The notes under the pieces were generated by a model, which saw only the letters and a list, made by a program, of their open reading frames with translations, was not told the origin of the DNA and did no database searches. This document shows positions 8,543 to 15,861 of a DNA stretch of 64,000 nt, piece after piece. Positions within the stretch are counted from its first letter, which is position 1. Each line of letters opens with the position of its first letter. A program made the translations under genes and the position numbers. The DNA is from Georgenia_B sunbinii (GTDB lineage Bacteria; Actinomycetota; Actinomycetes; Actinomycetales; Actinomycetaceae), in NCBI RefSeq assembly GCF_036421855.1, contig NZ_JAZGOK010000006.1. One strand, 5' to 3'.

Positions 8543-9276
8543 TTCTCGTCCATCCTCACGATGATGTAACCGTAGTCCTCGTGCTGCACAACCTGCTCGG
8601 GCGGCGCGGAGTGGATCGCGTCGAGCTCGCTGAGCGAGAAGTCCAGCTGGGTCCCTTCGGTGCGGCTGCCGTAGAGCGCGATCGCGGCGAGGCCGCCGGT
8701 GCGCTCCCGGACCCGGTCGTACAGCTTGACCAGGCCGGCGTCGAGCGCGTCGACGGCGGTAGCTCGCTGCGCCGCGAGCGCTGCCAGCTCGTCGTCGATG
8801 ACCGCCCACTGCGCATCGCGGGCCGCGGTGTGCTTGGCGATGTCGACCTCGATGGCCGCCTGCTGCGCGGCGAGCTCGGCGACCCGCTTCTCGGCTTCCT
8901 CGAGCCGCTCCATCACCTCGAGCTCGATCTCCTCAAGGTCGCCCTGCCGCCGGGCGAGCTGGGCGAGCTCGCCCTGGAGCGCCTGGGCGTCCTTGGCGTT
9001 CACCGCACCGGAGTCCAGCCGCGCCTGGTGGCGCTGGGCGCGCTGGCGGACCTGCTCGACGTCGACCTCGGCCTTGGTCACCTCGCGGCGGATGTCCGAG
9101 ACCGTCGTGCGCGCCTCGACCTGCGCACGCTCCAGGTCGGCGACGCGGCCGTCGAGCTCGCTGAGGGTGCCGATCTCCGGCAGGCTGCGGCGCTGGTGGC
9201 CGAGCTTGGAGGCGCGGGTGTCGAGCGTCTGGATGTCGAGCAGGCGGCGCTGGTCGGCCACCGGTGCGTTGGTCAC
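8539..9276 (-). CDS. Coiled-coil C4 zinc-ribbon family protein that has lost its cysteines
   Basis: A 245-residue protein of the coiled-coil plus C4 zinc-ribbon family found between nif3-like and RNase H genes in actinobacteria (Rv2229c type). Residues about 1-185 form a long antiparallel coiled coil (many Leu/Ala heptads, charged). In relatives the last 50 residues carry two CxxC pairs, CEGC and CEEC; here the same places read TEGT and HEDY and the protein contains no Cys at all. The final GYIIVRMDEK still aligns with the usual GRILVR end. The GTG at 9276 follows GGGAG and overlaps the upstream stop (GTGA); its own stop overlaps the RNase H start, so translation is coupled. The function is unknown; any zinc-dependent role must be lost or replaced. 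Confidence 0.8.
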   Translation of the reverse strand: MTNAPVADQRRLLDIQTLDTRASKLGHQRRSLPEIGTLSELDGRVADLERAQVEARTTVSDIRREVTKAEVDVEQVRQRAQRHQARLDSGAVNAKDAQALQGELAQLARRQGDLEEIELEVMERLEEAEKRVAELAAQQAAIEVDIAKHTAARDAQWAVIDDELAALAAQRATAVDALDAGLVKLYDRVRERTGGLAAIALYGSRTEGTQLDFSLSELDAIHSAPPEQVVQHEDYGYIIVRMDEK

Positions 9277-10472
9277 GAAGTGACTCCCTTGGTGTCGTGC
9301 GATGGTCCTGGTTCCTGGCTGACATTGTCCCGCCCGCCGAGCCGTAGCGTCCACGGGTCGGTGACGATGGTGCTGACCCGGGTGGCGACGGTGAGCTGCT
9401 GCGCGCGGGCGTCGGCCTCGAGCCGGGCGGCCGCGACCGGCAGCCACGGCCACTCGCTGGCCCAGTGGGTGGCGTCGATGAGGTAGGGCGGGCCCTCCTC
9501 GATCGCCTCCGACGCCGGGTGGTGGCGCAGGTCGGCGGTGAGGTAGACGTCCGCGCCGAGGCGCCGGACGGTGGCGAGCAGCGAGTCGCCCGAGCCGCCG
9601 CAGACGGCGACCCGGCTCACCGTCGCCTCGAGGTCGCCGGCGACCCGGATCCCCTGGGCGGTGGCCGGCAGCGCGTCGGCGACGAGCTGCGCGAGCGCGC
9701 GCAGCGTCGTCGGTGCCGGCAGCGTGCCGATCCGGCCGATGCCGGTGCCGGCCGGCTGGCGGGCGTGCTCGACGACGGCGAACGCCGGTTCCTCGTACGG
9801 GTGGGCCGCCCGCAGCGCGTCGAGGATGGCGCCGCGACGGCCGCGCGGGGCAACCATCTCCAGCCGGTCCTCCGTCACCTCGGCGATCTCGCCGTGGGTA
9901 CCGAGCGTCGGGTTCGCCGCCGCGCCGGGGCGGAAGGTGCCCTCACCGGTGACGGTGAACGCGCAGCGGTCGTACTCCCCCAGGTCGCCGGCGCCGGCGG
10001 TGGCGAGCGCGTCGAGCACGGCGGTGGTGTGCGCCGTGGGGACGAACGTGGTCCAGGTGTCCAGCGCGGTGGCGTCGTGCGGCGTCAGCGGGGCGCGGTC
10101 GCGCAGGTCGAGGAGGTCGGCGAGCGCGTCCGCGACGCCACCGGGAGCGGAGTCCGCGTTGGTGTGCGCGGTGTAGAGCGCCACCCCGGCGCGCACCAGC
10201 TCGTGGACGACCCGCCCCTTGGCGGTGGTCGCTGCCACGCTGGTGGTGCCGCGCAGGTAGAGCGGGTGGTGGGTGACGAGCAGGTCGGCCCCGGCCTCGA
10301 TCGCCTCACGGGCGACGTCGAGCACCGGGTCGACGGCGAACATCACCGACCGCACCGGCGCGGCCGGGTCCCCGGCGACGAGGCCGACGGCGTCCCAGCT
10401 CTCGGCGGTGCCGGGCGGGTAGCGGGTCTCGAGGAGGCCGACGACGTCGGCCACGGACGGGGTCTGCGGCAT
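9273..10472 (-). CDS. Nif3-like dinuclear metal center protein (DUF34)
   Basis: A 399-residue Nif3/DUF34 family protein, full length with the extra middle domain (about residues 120-240) seen in bacterial long forms. Metal-site motifs are visible: VTHHPLYLRG with the paired His near the N-terminus, and CGGSGDSLL, YLTADLRHH and DATHWASEWPWLP in the C-terminal half. These proteins form hexameric rings with two metals per subunit; the reaction is not settled (GTP cyclohydrolase-like names are not proven). The ATG lies 6 nt after TAGCCT, a -10-like hexamer, with no Shine-Dalgarno sequence, so the operon probably starts leaderless here. First gene of the three-gene overlapping operon ending at 7391. 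Confidence 0.88.
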   Translation of the reverse strand: MPQTPSVADVVGLLETRYPPGTAESWDAVGLVAGDPAAPVRSVMFAVDPVLDVAREAIEAGADLLVTHHPLYLRGTTSVAATTAKGRVVHELVRAGVALYTAHTNADSAPGGVADALADLLDLRDRAPLTPHDATALDTWTTFVPTAHTTAVLDALATAGAGDLGEYDRCAFTVTGEGTFRPGAAANPTLGTHGEIAEVTEDRLEMVAPRGRRGAILDALRAAHPYEEPAFAVVEHARQPAGTGIGRIGTLPAPTTLRALAQLVADALPATAQGIRVAGDLEATVSRVAVCGGSGDSLLATVRRLGADVYLTADLRHHPASEAIEEGPPYLIDATHWASEWPWLPVAAARLEADARAQQLTVATRVSTIVTDPWTLRLGGRDNVSQEPGPSHDTKGVTS

Positions 10473-10551
10473 CTGCTCAGGCTAGCTGGCAAGGGCGGCG
10501 CGGCCGTGGTGCCGAGCCGGGCCGGTACGCGCCGGCCCGGTCCGGCAGCTG

Positions 10552-10989
10552 TCAGCCGAGCTGGACGTCGCCGAGGGTGATCTCGGTGCCCGCCAGCGCC
10601 TGGCTCACCGGGCAGGTCTCCTTGGCCTTCGTCGCGATCTCCTCGAAGGTGCCCGCCTCGATGCCGTCGACCTGGCCACGCACCGTCAGCTCGATGCCGG
10701 TGATGCCGGTGCCGGCGACGAACGTGACGGCCGCCGAGGTGTTGAGCTGGGTGGGCGGGGTGCCGTTCTCCTTGAGCATGTTGGAGAACTGCATGGCGTA
10801 GCAGGTGGCGTGGGCGGCGGCGATGAGCTCCTCGGGGGTCGTCGTGCCGGCCCCTGCCTCCTCGCCGCGGGACTTCCACGCGACGTCGAAGCTGGCCTTG
10901 CCGGATGTCTCGAGGGTGGTCGAGCCGGAACCGGTGAACAGGTCACCGTTCCACTGGGTGCTCGCCTTGTTGACCACTGGGTTGGGCAT
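10552..10989 (-). CDS. osmC: OsmC family peroxiredoxin
   Basis: A 145-residue OsmC/Ohr-type protein that reduces organic and hydrogen peroxides in the cytoplasm. The two redox cysteines are C63 (AHATCYAMQ) and C126 (ETCPVSQAL), with E54 (PEELI) placed as in the family; GTTTPEELIAAAHATCYAM is the signature region. The OsmC branch is preferred over Ohr from the N-terminus (NKASTQWNGDL) and overall length. The ATG at 10989 follows AAGGAGAAG. Monocistronic, between nif3-like and glycerate kinase genes on the same strand with a gap on each side. Confidence 0.92.
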   Translation of the reverse strand: MPNPVVNKASTQWNGDLFTGSGSTTLETSGKASFDVAWKSRGEEAGAGTTTPEELIAAAHATCYAMQFSNMLKENGTPPTQLNTSAAVTFVAGTGITGIELTVRGQVDGIEAGTFEEIATKAKETCPVSQALAGTEITLGDVQLG

Positions 10990-11109
10990 GACTTCTCCTT
11001 CACGGGACGGACACGGCCCGGAGGCCGGCGGCGCGCACAGCCGCGCCGCCCTGCCATCACATCACAGCGTGGCGTCGGCCACACCGGGGAGCGGGGCTTG
11101 CCGGCGCGA

Positions 11110-12273
11110 TCAGTGCGGGTCGCCGGCCAGGTCGTGCCGGAGCAACCCGCACACCTGGGCGGTGGCGTCCTCGATGAGCCAGGCGGCGTCGCCTCGCAGC
11201 TCGGCGAGGTCCGCCGGGCCACGGGCGATCGACAACGCAGCCGTCAGACCAGCCGCACGAACGTCGGCGGCGTCCAGCTCCACCCGCCCGGCGATGACGA
11301 CCACTGCCGCTCCCGGGCGGGCCAGCGAGCGCACCGCGTCCACCACCTTCCCGTCGAGTGATTGAGAGTCGAGACTGCCCTCCCCGGTGAGGACAACGTC
11401 GGCGGTCGCGAGCGCGGCGTCGAGCCCAGTCGCCTCCGCCACGAGACGTGCCCCGGGGACCAGCTCGGCACCGAGCAGGGTGATCAACGCCAGCGGCAGG
11501 CCACCGGCAGCACCGGCGCCGGGACGGGCCATCAGCGTCTCGGCGGCGATGCCCGCCACCCGGCCCAGCACGCCGGCCAGGTGGCCCAGGCTGCGGTCCA
11601 GCGCCTCGACCTCCGCCGGGCCGGCGCCCTTCTGCGGCCCGAACACCGCCGCCGCGCCGCGCGGCCCGACGAGCGGGTTGTCGACGTCGACGGCAAGACG
11701 CCACCGGGCGGCCCGTGCACCCGGATGGAGGTGGTCGAGGTCCACCGCCGCGATGTTCGCCAGCCCTCCCCCGCCGGGCGCGACCGGGGCGCCGTCGGCG
11801 TCGAGAAGCCGGGCGCCGAGCGCGGTGAGCAGACCGGTCCCGCCGTCGGTGCTGGCGGAGCCGCCGAGGCACAGCAGCAGCTCGGTAGCGCCGGCGTCGA
11901 GGGCGGCGCGCGCGATCTCGCCGACGCCGTGGCTGTCGGTGCGCAGCGGCTCCAGCGGGAGGTCGGCGACGGCGGGCAGCCCGTTGCCCTCGGCGGCCTC
12001 GATCACCGCCAGGGTCCCGGCCAGTCCGTACCGGGCACTCCGCCGCCGGCCGAGCGCGTCGTGCGCGTCGACCTGCCTCTCCTCACCGCCGAGCGCGCCG
12101 AGCACCGCGTCGAGGGTGCCCTCGCCGCCGTCGGCCATCGGCAGCACGGTCACCCGCGCACCGGGGCCGAAGGCCCTGCGCGCTCCGCGGGCCATCGCAC
12201 CGGCCGCTTGCTGCGCCGTGACGCTGCCCTTGAACGAGTCGGGCGCGACGACGACGGTCGGTCCGGTGCTCAT
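11110..12273 (-). CDS. Glycerate kinase (GlxK/GarK family)
   Basis: A 387-residue glycerate kinase of the GarK/GlxK class, phosphorylating D-glycerate with ATP to 2- or 3-phosphoglycerate. Family signatures in order: VVVAPDSFKGSVTAQQAAGAM at the N-terminus, LPMADGGEGTLDAV, GLGGSASTDGGTGLL-like segment (LCLGGSASTDGG), GAAGGLPLAL and VLTGEGSLDSQSL. The ATG at 12273 is where the family starts; the frame is open upstream to 12399 without similarity. TACGCT, a -10-like element, ends 7 nt before this ATG, so it is probably leaderless. It is divergent from the guanidine riboswitch transcript; no glyoxylate genes are adjacent. Confidence 0.92.
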   Translation of the reverse strand: MSTGPTVVVAPDSFKGSVTAQQAAGAMARGARRAFGPGARVTVLPMADGGEGTLDAVLGALGGEERQVDAHDALGRRRSARYGLAGTLAVIEAAEGNGLPAVADLPLEPLRTDSHGVGEIARAALDAGATELLLCLGGSASTDGGTGLLTALGARLLDADGAPVAPGGGGLANIAAVDLDHLHPGARAARWRLAVDVDNPLVGPRGAAAVFGPQKGAGPAEVEALDRSLGHLAGVLGRVAGIAAETLMARPGAGAAGGLPLALITLLGAELVPGARLVAEATGLDAALATADVVLTGEGSLDSQSLDGKVVDAVRSLARPGAAVVVIAGRVELDAADVRAAGLTAALSIARGPADLAELRGDAAWLIEDATAQVCGLLRHDLAGDPH

Positions 12274-12370
12274 GCCCGCCAGCGTAGGGGCCGGCGGGTG
12301 GTGACGCGTCTGACCAGCCACGCCGTGGCCGGCACCGGTAGGATCGACGACGGAGCCCCGCGATCGGGCT

Positions 12371-12413
12371 CGCGGACGAGGGAGCAGTACCCGCATCACG
12401 ACAAGACTGACTC
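12371..12413 (+). ncRNA. Guanidine-III (ykkC-III) riboswitch aptamer
   Basis: The 43-nt segment carries the compact pseudoknot pattern of the ykkC-III class: GCGGACGAGG (12372-12381), GUACCCGC (12387-12394) and ACAAGACUG (12401-12409), the blocks I recall as conserved in this class. P2 is GCGG (12372-12375) with CCGC (12391-12394); the second helix joins GAGCAGU (12382-12388) to ACUGACUC (12406-12413) with one bulge. A -10-like TAGGAT at 12339-12344 and a small GAGCCC/GGGCTC hairpin (12353-12371) lie upstream. It stands directly before two guanidinium exporter genes, the expected target. The class sequence is from memory, so a covariance-model search is the proper confirmation. Confidence 0.85.
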
Positions 12414-12428
12414 ACTAGGGAGTCAGTC
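12405..12428 (+). promoter_or_regulatory. Anti-Shine-Dalgarno hairpin of the riboswitch
   Basis: GACTGACTC (12405-12413) and GAGTCAGTC (12420-12428) are perfect 9-bp arms around a six-base loop. The ribosome binding sequence AGGGAG (12417-12422) sits in the loop and 3' arm, 9 nt before the ATG at 12432. The 5' arm is also the 3' strand of the aptamer pseudoknot, so ligand-bound and SD-hidden states exclude each other: a translational ON switch for guanidine. Confidence 0.75.
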
Positions 12429-12431
12429 GTC

Positions 12432-12746
12432 ATGGCCTGGTTGATCCTCGTCCTCTCCGGCATGCTGGAGGCCGTCTGGGCGGCGGCGCTGTCCGCCTCC
12501 GAGGGCTTCAAGAAGCGCCGCCCCACCCTGTTGTTCTTCGTCGCGATGATCGTGAGCATGGCCGGTCTCGCATGGGCGATGCGCACGTTGCCCACCGGCA
12601 CCGCCTACGCGGTGTGGGTCGGGATCGGTGCCAGCCTCGCGGTGCTGTGGGGGTTCGTCACCAAGCAGGAGCGCCCCACGCTGCTACGGGTGCTGCTGCT
12701 GCTCCTGCTCGTCGGGTCGGTCGTCGGCCTCAAGGTGGTGAGCTGA
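12432..12746 (+). CDS. SMR guanidinium exporter subunit Gdx (first)
   Basis: A 104-residue four-helix small multidrug resistance protein of the Gdx (SugE/YkkC-D) branch, exchanging guanidinium for protons at the cytoplasmic membrane. The proton- and substrate-binding E13 (MLEAVWA), W16, S42 (VSMAGLAW), Y59 and W62 (GTAYAVW) are all at the positions of characterised Gdx proteins. The riboswitch upstream agrees with guanidinium rather than drug export. Translation is controlled by the hairpin at 12405-12428. One base separates its stop from the second Gdx gene, so both are made from one transcript. Confidence 0.92.
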   Translation: MAWLILVLSGMLEAVWAAALSASEGFKKRRPTLLFFVAMIVSMAGLAWAMRTLPTGTAYAVWVGIGASLAVLWGFVTKQERPTLLRVLLLLLLVGSVVGLKVVS

Positions 12747-12747
12747 C

Positions 12748-13116
12748 ATGGCATGGCTCGTTCTTCTCGCCAGCGCCGTCTTCGAGGCTGTCTGGGCTAC
12801 CGCGCTCGGCCAGTCCGACGGCTTCAGCAACCTGACACCGACGATCGTCTTCCTCGTCGCGCTGACGATCAGCATGCTCGGGCTCGGCTGGACGCTCAAG
12901 TACATCCCGATCGGCACCGCGTACGCGGTGTGGACCGGGGTGGGCGCCGCGCTGACGGTCGTCTACGCGATGGCGACCGGCGCGGAGGCCGTCTCGGTGG
13001 GCAAGGTGATCTTCATCAGCGGCATCATCGCCGCCGTCGTCGGCCTCAAGTTCGCGCCGGACCCCCGGCCGAGCGATCAGGAGACCTCGACCAGCGTTCC
13101 GTCAGAGACGGAGTAG
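12748..13116 (+). CDS. SMR guanidinium exporter subunit Gdx (second)
   Basis: A 122-residue paralogue of the preceding gene with the same key residues: E13 (VFEAVWA), W16, S42 (ISMLGLGW), Y59 and W62 (GTAYAVW). After the fourth helix it has an additional charged tail of about 18 residues (DPRPSDQETSTSVPSETE) facing the cytoplasm or periplasm. A pair of similar but unequal SMR genes in tandem usually means an antiparallel heterodimer with one subunit in each orientation; the different loop charges fit that idea but do not prove it. Co-transcribed with the first gene. Confidence 0.92.
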   Translation: MAWLVLLASAVFEAVWATALGQSDGFSNLTPTIVFLVALTISMLGLGWTLKYIPIGTAYAVWTGVGAALTVVYAMATGAEAVSVGKVIFISGIIAAVVGLKFAPDPRPSDQETSTSVPSETE

Positions 13117-13160
13117 ACGAAGCCGCGGACCAGGTCCGGCGCACCTGCCACACTTGGCCG

Positions 13161-14438
13161 GTGACTCCGGCGAGCACTCCACTCCCCGACGTCGACCGGG
13201 TGCAGCACCGCACCCTGCTCACCCTCATGGGCAGCCAGACGCTCGGTGGCATCGGCGTGGCCAGCGGGATCGCGGTCGCGGCCATCGTCGCGGCCGAGGT
13301 CAGCGGCAACGAGGCTCTCTCCGGACTGGCGACGACGACGCAGGTGCTCGGCGGCGCGCTCGCCACCATCCCGGTGGCCGCGATCATGGCGACCCGCGGG
13401 CGCCGGGTCGGTCTGGTGACGGCGTACCTCGTCGGCGCCGTGGGCGCGGTGACCGCGGTCGTCGCCACCACCACCGGCCAGTTCTGGCTGCTGCTCGTCG
13501 GCACCACGCTGTTCGGTGCCGCGACCACCGCCAACAGCCAGGCCAGGTACGCCGCCACCGACCTCGCGCCGCCCGAGCGCCGCGGCCGGCAGCTGAGCTG
13601 GGTGGTGTGGGCGACGACGATCGGGTCGGTGCTCGGGCCGAACATGATCGGGCCCGGGAAACGGCTGGCCGACGTGCTCGGCGTGCCGCCGCTCGCCGGG
13701 GCGTGGGTGCTCTCGCTCGGCGGCTTCGCACTGGCGGCGCTCGTGCTGCAGGTCCTGCTGCGGCCCGACCCGCTGCACGTGGCGCGCCAGGTACACACCA
13801 CCGACCCGGCCGAGCGCGCGGCACCGGCCACCGCCCGCCGGGGCAACATCCTCGAGGGCCTGCGCCTCATCCGGGCGACACCGGCCGCGCTGTGGGGCAC
13901 CACCGCGGTGACGGTCGGGCACGTCGTCATGGTCTCGATCATGGTGATGACACCGCTGCACATGCGCCACGGCCACGCGGAGATCGAGCTCATCGGCCTG
14001 GTGATCAGCCTGCACATCCTCGGCATGTACGGCCTGTCCCCCGTCGCCGGCCAGCTCACCGACCGGCTCGGCGCGCCGCGGGTGGTGTTGCTCGCGGTGG
14101 CGCTGCTGCTGCTCGCCTGCCTGCTCGCCGGCATCTCCAGTGACGGCCACTCGGTGACGCTCACCGCCGCGCTCATCCTGCTCGGACTGGGCTGGTCCGG
14201 CACCATGGTCGCCGGGTCCGGCACGGTCGCCGGGGCGGTGCCGGTGGCCGAGCGCGCAGCCGTCCAGGGCGCCGCCGACCTCGTCATGGGACTCTCCGCC
14301 GCGGCCGGCGGTGCGCTCGCCGGGCTAGTGATGGACGTGTGGGGCTACGACGTGCTGGCAACGATCGCGGCGGCAGCGGCACTGGCCCTCGGTGCCGTCA
14401 CGCTCCAGCGGCTGCGGGCGTTGCCGAACGACGCCTGA
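13161..14438 (+). CDS. MFS transporter
   Basis: A 425-residue major facilitator superfamily protein with about 12 hydrophobic helices in two halves and a central hydrophilic loop (about residues 205-235, HVARQVHTTDPAERAAPATARRG). The first half has MATRGRRVGLV, the loop 2-3 signature in MFS drug/sugar exporters, and the second half GQLTDRLGAPRVV in the equivalent place. Substrate unknown; multidrug or metabolite efflux is the usual annotation. The GTG at 13161 is chosen because it opens the first amphipathic stretch; a weak CACACT lies 6 nt upstream and no Shine-Dalgarno is seen. It is 44 nt after the Gdx pair and could share read-through, but its function need not be related. Confidence 0.8.
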   Translation: MTPASTPLPDVDRVQHRTLLTLMGSQTLGGIGVASGIAVAAIVAAEVSGNEALSGLATTTQVLGGALATIPVAAIMATRGRRVGLVTAYLVGAVGAVTAVVATTTGQFWLLLVGTTLFGAATTANSQARYAATDLAPPERRGRQLSWVVWATTIGSVLGPNMIGPGKRLADVLGVPPLAGAWVLSLGGFALAALVLQVLLRPDPLHVARQVHTTDPAERAAPATARRGNILEGLRLIRATPAALWGTTAVTVGHVVMVSIMVMTPLHMRHGHAEIELIGLVISLHILGMYGLSPVAGQLTDRLGAPRVVLLAVALLLLACLLAGISSDGHSVTLTAALILLGLGWSGTMVAGSGTVAGAVPVAERAAVQGAADLVMGLSAAAGGALAGLVMDVWGYDVLATIAAAAALALGAVTLQRLRALPNDA

Positions 14439-14518
14439 GGTGACGGCGGTGGTCCCTACCGGACGGTTTGTACGCACCGCAGCGACGAGCACCGTGGCTC
14501 GACCAGGACGTCGAGAGG

Positions 14519-14592
14519 TGGGCCCGGCCGGGCTCGAACCGGCGACCTCCGCGGTGTAAACGCGGCGCTCTGACCAACTGAGCTACAGGCCC
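14519..14592 (-). tRNA. tRNA-Val (TAC anticodon)
   Basis: 74 nt cloverleaf. Acceptor GGGCCTG pairs with CGGGCCC (T6-G67 wobble), D arm AGCTCAGTTGGTCAGAGC, anticodon stem CCGCG/CGCGG around the loop TTTACAC with anticodon TAC, T loop TTCGAGC. CCA is not encoded. Reads GUA valine codons. Confidence 0.96.
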
Positions 14593-14661
14593 TGATGCAG
14601 CGACCAGCGTACTGGTCACCGAGCGGTGCCACGGACGCACCCTGGGCGCCGCCCCCGAGCA

Positions 14662-15138
14662 TCACCCGGTGAGCGCTGTCAGCGCCGCCCGGTAGTCCGC
14701 GACCGACCTCGCCAGCCCGGCGGGGCTGTGGGTCGACCACGCGACCCGGCCCTCGCCGTCGAGCAGGAAGGAGCCGCGGGTCGCGAAGCCGCCGTCGTCG
14801 TCGAGCACCCCGAAGGCGGCCGCGGCCCTGCCGTGCGGCCAGAAGTCCGACAGCAGCGGCACGTCCACCCCCTCGTGCGCGGCCCACGCACGCAACGCGG
14901 GCGCCGGGTCGCAGCTGATCGCCACCACGCCCGCTGACGGGACGGACCCGCGCAGCGCGTGGAGGTCGCGCAGCTCGCCCGCGCACGTCGCGGTGAACGC
15001 GAAGGGCAGGAACACGACGAGCTGGGGGGCCGCGCGCACACCCCCGACACGCACCGGCGTGCCGTGCGTGTCGGGCAGCTCCAGCTCCGGAGCGAGCTCA
15101 CCGCGGCCGAGAGGACTCCCGGCCCGGGTCGTCGGCAC
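14662..15138 (-). CDS. AhpE-like 1-Cys peroxiredoxin
   Basis: A 158-residue thioredoxin-fold peroxiredoxin of the AhpE type. The peroxidatic Cys is C52 in PFAFTATCAGELRDL, the normal PxxxTxxC arrangement, followed by SCDPAPALRAWA and the YFLLD-like GSFLLDGEGRV strand. It reduces hydroperoxides using mycothiol or a redoxin. It lies 3 nt after the DUF3052 gene on the same strand and is probably co-transcribed with it, the same order as ahpE and its neighbour beside aceE in mycobacteria. Confidence 0.88.
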   Translation of the reverse strand: MPTTRAGSPLGRGELAPELELPDTHGTPVRVGGVRAAPQLVVFLPFAFTATCAGELRDLHALRGSVPSAGVVAISCDPAPALRAWAAHEGVDVPLLSDFWPHGRAAAAFGVLDDDGGFATRGSFLLDGEGRVAWSTHSPAGLARSVADYRAALTALTG

Positions 15139-15141
15139 CGC

Positions 15142-15564
15142 TCAGCGGCCTCGTTCCCTGGCGAGCAGGCGCACGCCGTTCCAGTCACCCTCGACCGAGA
15201 TCACACCGGTGGGCTGAAGGCCGGCGGTGCGCGCCGAGTCCTCGAGCTCCGCGGGCGACACGTGGCCGTCACGGCCGGCCTTGGGGGTGAGCAGCGCGAT
15301 GACGCCACCGTTGTCGAGGTTGTCCTGGGCGTCGACGAGGAGATCGGTGAGATCGCCGTCCGTCGAGTCGCTCGAGCGCCACCAGATCAGCGACCCGTCG
15401 ACGACGTCGCCGTAGTCCTCACCGACGAGCTCGGTGCCGGTCAAGGTCTCGACGGCGGAACGGACGTCCTGGTCGACGTCGTCGTCATAGCCGAATTCCT
15501 GGACCTCCTGTCCAGGGGTGAAGCCGAACCGGCTGCCGGCATCGGGGCCAGCGGTCACTGCCAC
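15142..15564 (-). CDS. DUF3052 family protein
   Basis: A 140-residue member of the actinobacterial DUF3052 family. Typical features: FGFTPGQEVQEFGYDDDVD near the N-terminus, DGSLIWWRSSDSTDGDLTDLLVDA in the middle, and GVIALLTPKAGR plus a wHTH-free C-terminal strand region ending in GVRLLARERGR. The family occurs almost always next to aceE and has no established function; a role linked to pyruvate dehydrogenase or respiration is only suggested by neighbourhood. ATG at 15564 follows AGAGGCAGGAAG. It is divergent from aceE, so the two could share an upstream control region (15565-15861). Confidence 0.88.
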   Translation of the reverse strand: MAVTAGPDAGSRFGFTPGQEVQEFGYDDDVDQDVRSAVETLTGTELVGEDYGDVVDGSLIWWRSSDSTDGDLTDLLVDAQDNLDNGGVIALLTPKAGRDGHVSPAELEDSARTAGLQPTGVISVEGDWNGVRLLARERGR

Positions 15565-15861
15565 GTGTCTTCCTGCCTCTCATCTGGCGCGGACCTTTTC
15601 CGCGCGTTTCACCTTCGGCTGGGCCGACGGATGGTCATACCGTAGTGCGAGGGCCCACGTCCTGCCCAGAGCGACGTCGCGAGTCGCGGGACGTCCGTCG
15701 GTGCCGGCGCCACTGTGCCATGTGTAGCCAAGGTCATAACAAAGGGATGACCGGGGACATGGCATCCGTTCACCCGGGGGACGACAATGGATCTAACCTG
15801 AGTGGCACCGAGCCACCCACCACGCGCGTCGGGGCGCCGACGCTTGAGGGAAAGAGGACGT
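15565..15861. promoter_or_regulatory. Divergent intergenic region between DUF3052 and aceE
   Basis: About 300 nt without a supported gene between two divergent start codons, so it must carry promoters for both. I see AT-richer patches (GGTCATAACAAAGG near 15733-15746, GGATCTAACCT near 15789-15799) that could hold -10 elements, but no convincing -35/-10 pair or dyad. Confidence 0.35.
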
